Part shown: in pieces, positions 62,888-64,000 of the stretch
Numbering within the stretch: position 1 is the first letter of the stretch
Layout of the letters: each line of letters starts with the position of its first letter
Source of the DNA: Paraburkholderia diazotrophica
GTDB taxonomy: Bacteria; Pseudomonadota; Gammaproteobacteria; Burkholderiales; Burkholderiaceae
NCBI RefSeq assembly: GCF_900108945.1
Contig: NZ_FNYE01000041.1
Coordinates: forward strand, 1-64,000
DNA length: 64,000 nt
Direction of reading: 5' to 3'
Notes under the pieces: model-generated
Databases searched by the model: none
The model's input: only the letters and a program-made list of their open reading frames with translations
Told to the model about the DNA's origin: nothing
Position numbers and translations under genes: made by a program

Positions 62888-64000
62888 ATGGCAATCGATC
62901 AACGCGTCGTCCGTCGTGTCGCACTCGCCAGCGTGATAGGCGCGACCGTCGAATGGTATGACTTCTTTCTGTACGGCGTCGTCGCCGGCATCGTCTTCAA
63001 CCGGCTCTATTTCCCCGCCGGCGATCCGCTCGTGTCGACGATGCTCGCCTATACGACCTTCGCGGTCGGCTTCGTTACGCGGCCGCTCGGCGGCGTGCTG
63101 TTCGGCCATTTCGGCGATCGCGTCGGGCGCAAGTCCGCGCTGATTCTCACGCTGGTGATCATGGGCGTATCGACGGCAGGCGTCGCGTTCGTACCGACCT
63201 ACGCGCAGATCGGCATCTGGGCGCCGATCCTGCTGCTGACGCTGCGCGTGCTGCAAGGCATCGGCCTTGGCGGCGAGTGGGGCGGCGCGGTGCTGATGGC
63301 CTACGAATACGCGCCGCCGCGCAAGCGCGGGCTGTATGCGAGCTTGCCGCAGATCGGCCTGTCGATCGGGCTGTGTCTCGCGTCGGGCATGGTGGCGGGC
63401 GTCTCGCGGCTCTTGCCCGAAGCGTCGTTCTTTGCGTGGGGCTGGCGCATCGCTTTCGGCGCGTCGCTGCTGCTCGTGCTGATCGGCCTGTACATTCGTC
63501 TGAAGGTGATGGAAACGCCCGAGTTTCTCGCGCTCAAGCGTAGCCGCCGCGAAGCGAAGATTCCGTTTGTCGACATGATGAGCCGTTATCGCGGCGCGGT
63601 CCTGCTCGGCATGGGCGCGCGCTATATCGACGGCGTGTTCTTCAACATCTTCGCCGTCTTCTCGATCGGCTATCTGACGCAGCACGTGTCGATGAGCCGT
63701 ACCGACGCGCTGCTCGGCGTGATGATCGCGGCCATCGTGATGTGCTTCTTCATACCGCTTTTCGGCGCGCTCTCCGACCGGCTCGGGCGAACCCGCGTGT
63801 ATCGCTGGGGCTCGCTGATTTGCGGGCTTTCGGTGCTGCCTGCGTTCTGGCTGATCGAGACCCATCCGACGAGCACGCCGATGATCTGGCTCGCGATCGT
63901 GGTGCCGTTCGGCATCTTCTACGCGATGGTGTATGGCCCCGAAGCGGCCCTGTTTGCCGAGCTGTTCGATGCAAAGGTGCGCTATACGGGCATCTCGTTC
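62888..64000 (+). CDS. MFS transporter, metabolite:H+ symporter (MHS) type, 3' end outside the window
   Basis: The frame is open from ATG 62888 to the last base, 371 codons, so 50-80 residues are missing at the C-terminus. GGAGGAGC precedes the ATG. MHS features: VIGATVEWYDFFLYGVVAGIVFNRLYFP, the loop 2-3 motif GHFGDRVGRKSALI, and LRVLQGIGLGGEWGGAVLMAYEYAPPRKRGLYASLPQIG. Relatives (ProP, ShiA, KgtP) import dicarboxylates, aromatic acids, betaine or proline with protons. It follows the GMC dehydrogenase by 98 bases and probably brings in its substrate or a related compound. Confidence 0.92.
   Translation, partial: MAIDQRVVRRVALASVIGATVEWYDFFLYGVVAGIVFNRLYFPAGDPLVSTMLAYTTFAVGFVTRPLGGVLFGHFGDRVGRKSALILTLVIMGVSTAGVAFVPTYAQIGIWAPILLLTLRVLQGIGLGGEWGGAVLMAYEYAPPRKRGLYASLPQIGLSIGLCLASGMVAGVSRLLPEASFFAWGWRIAFGASLLLVLIGLYIRLKVMETPEFLALKRSRREAKIPFVDMMSRYRGAVLLGMGARYIDGVFFNIFAVFSIGYLTQHVSMSRTDALLGVMIAAIVMCFFIPLFGALSDRLGRTRVYRWGSLICGLSVLPAFWLIETHPTSTPMIWLAIVVPFGIFYAMVYGPEAALFAELFDAKVRYTGISF

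Overview
The window is high-GC DNA from a Burkholderiaceae bacterium, most likely Paraburkholderia or a close relative such as Caballeronia. The evidence is a BktB-type thiolase, the long catabolic operons, DUF4148, DUF3300 and DUF2950 proteins, a pqiABC locus and a strong GC bias at third codon positions. No rRNA, tRNA, CRISPR array or replication gene was seen. Dense catabolic and stress genes with much gene decay suggest a secondary chromosome or megaplasmid, but this is inference.

Layout. 1-2.3 kb: end of ETF-ubiquinone oxidoreductase and the thiolase bktB. 3.5-12.6 kb: a probable arginine-transamination-type module with a 2-oxo acid decarboxylase (AruI-like), an aldehyde dehydrogenase (KauB-like), a spermidine/putrescine-type ABC importer, an extra amino-acid-type ATPase and a LysR regulator. 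12.7-15.6 kb: an oxidoreductase without its iron-sulfur domain, glyoxalase and Tn3 transposase remnants, a frameshifted zinc-ribbon gene and a ParE-type toxin-antitoxin pair with a clear operator palindrome.

15.8-38 kb: a stress and low-oxygen energy region. It holds fermentative D-lactate dehydrogenase, an outer-membrane barrel protein, phosphoketolase, glycogen phosphorylase, glycogen debranching enzyme, small exported proteins, the DUF3300/DUF2950 pair, an AspT-type transporter and a CPA2 cation/proton antiporter. Four copies of an 18-bp palindrome, ATTGGAC-N4-GTCCAAT, lie between genes here. Its architecture resembles the DosR box of mycobacteria. The gene content recalls the low-oxygen-activated (lxa) locus of Burkholderia cenocepacia. 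Between live genes are relics of ppk2, a lysR gene, istB and an HMA-domain gene. Relics of csp, phaB and phaC lie further on, at 44.6-45.5 kb. A 107-bp near-identical inverted repeat lies at 34.5-35.0 kb.

38-45.5 kb: a lipoprotein, a glycosyltransferase-like protein and pqiABC. 45.5-50.2 kb: tyrosine catabolism, with an Lrp regulator divergent from hppD, then an aromatic-amino-acid-type permease and tyrB. 50.3-54.3 kb: small envelope proteins, a universal stress protein, a HiPIP and a GNAT protein. 54.8-64 kb: an amine/amino acid catabolic cluster with a MocR regulator, an NTF2-like protein, a DadA/PuuB-type oxidase, an APC permease, an IclR regulator, a GMC oxidoreductase and an MHS-type MFS transporter cut by the window end.

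The genes suggest a cell that uses amino acids, polyamines and aromatic compounds when oxygen is available. Under low oxygen it could draw on glycogen through phosphorolysis, phosphoketolase and lactate fermentation. The strongest lead for undescribed biology is the shared palindrome and the regulon it implies.
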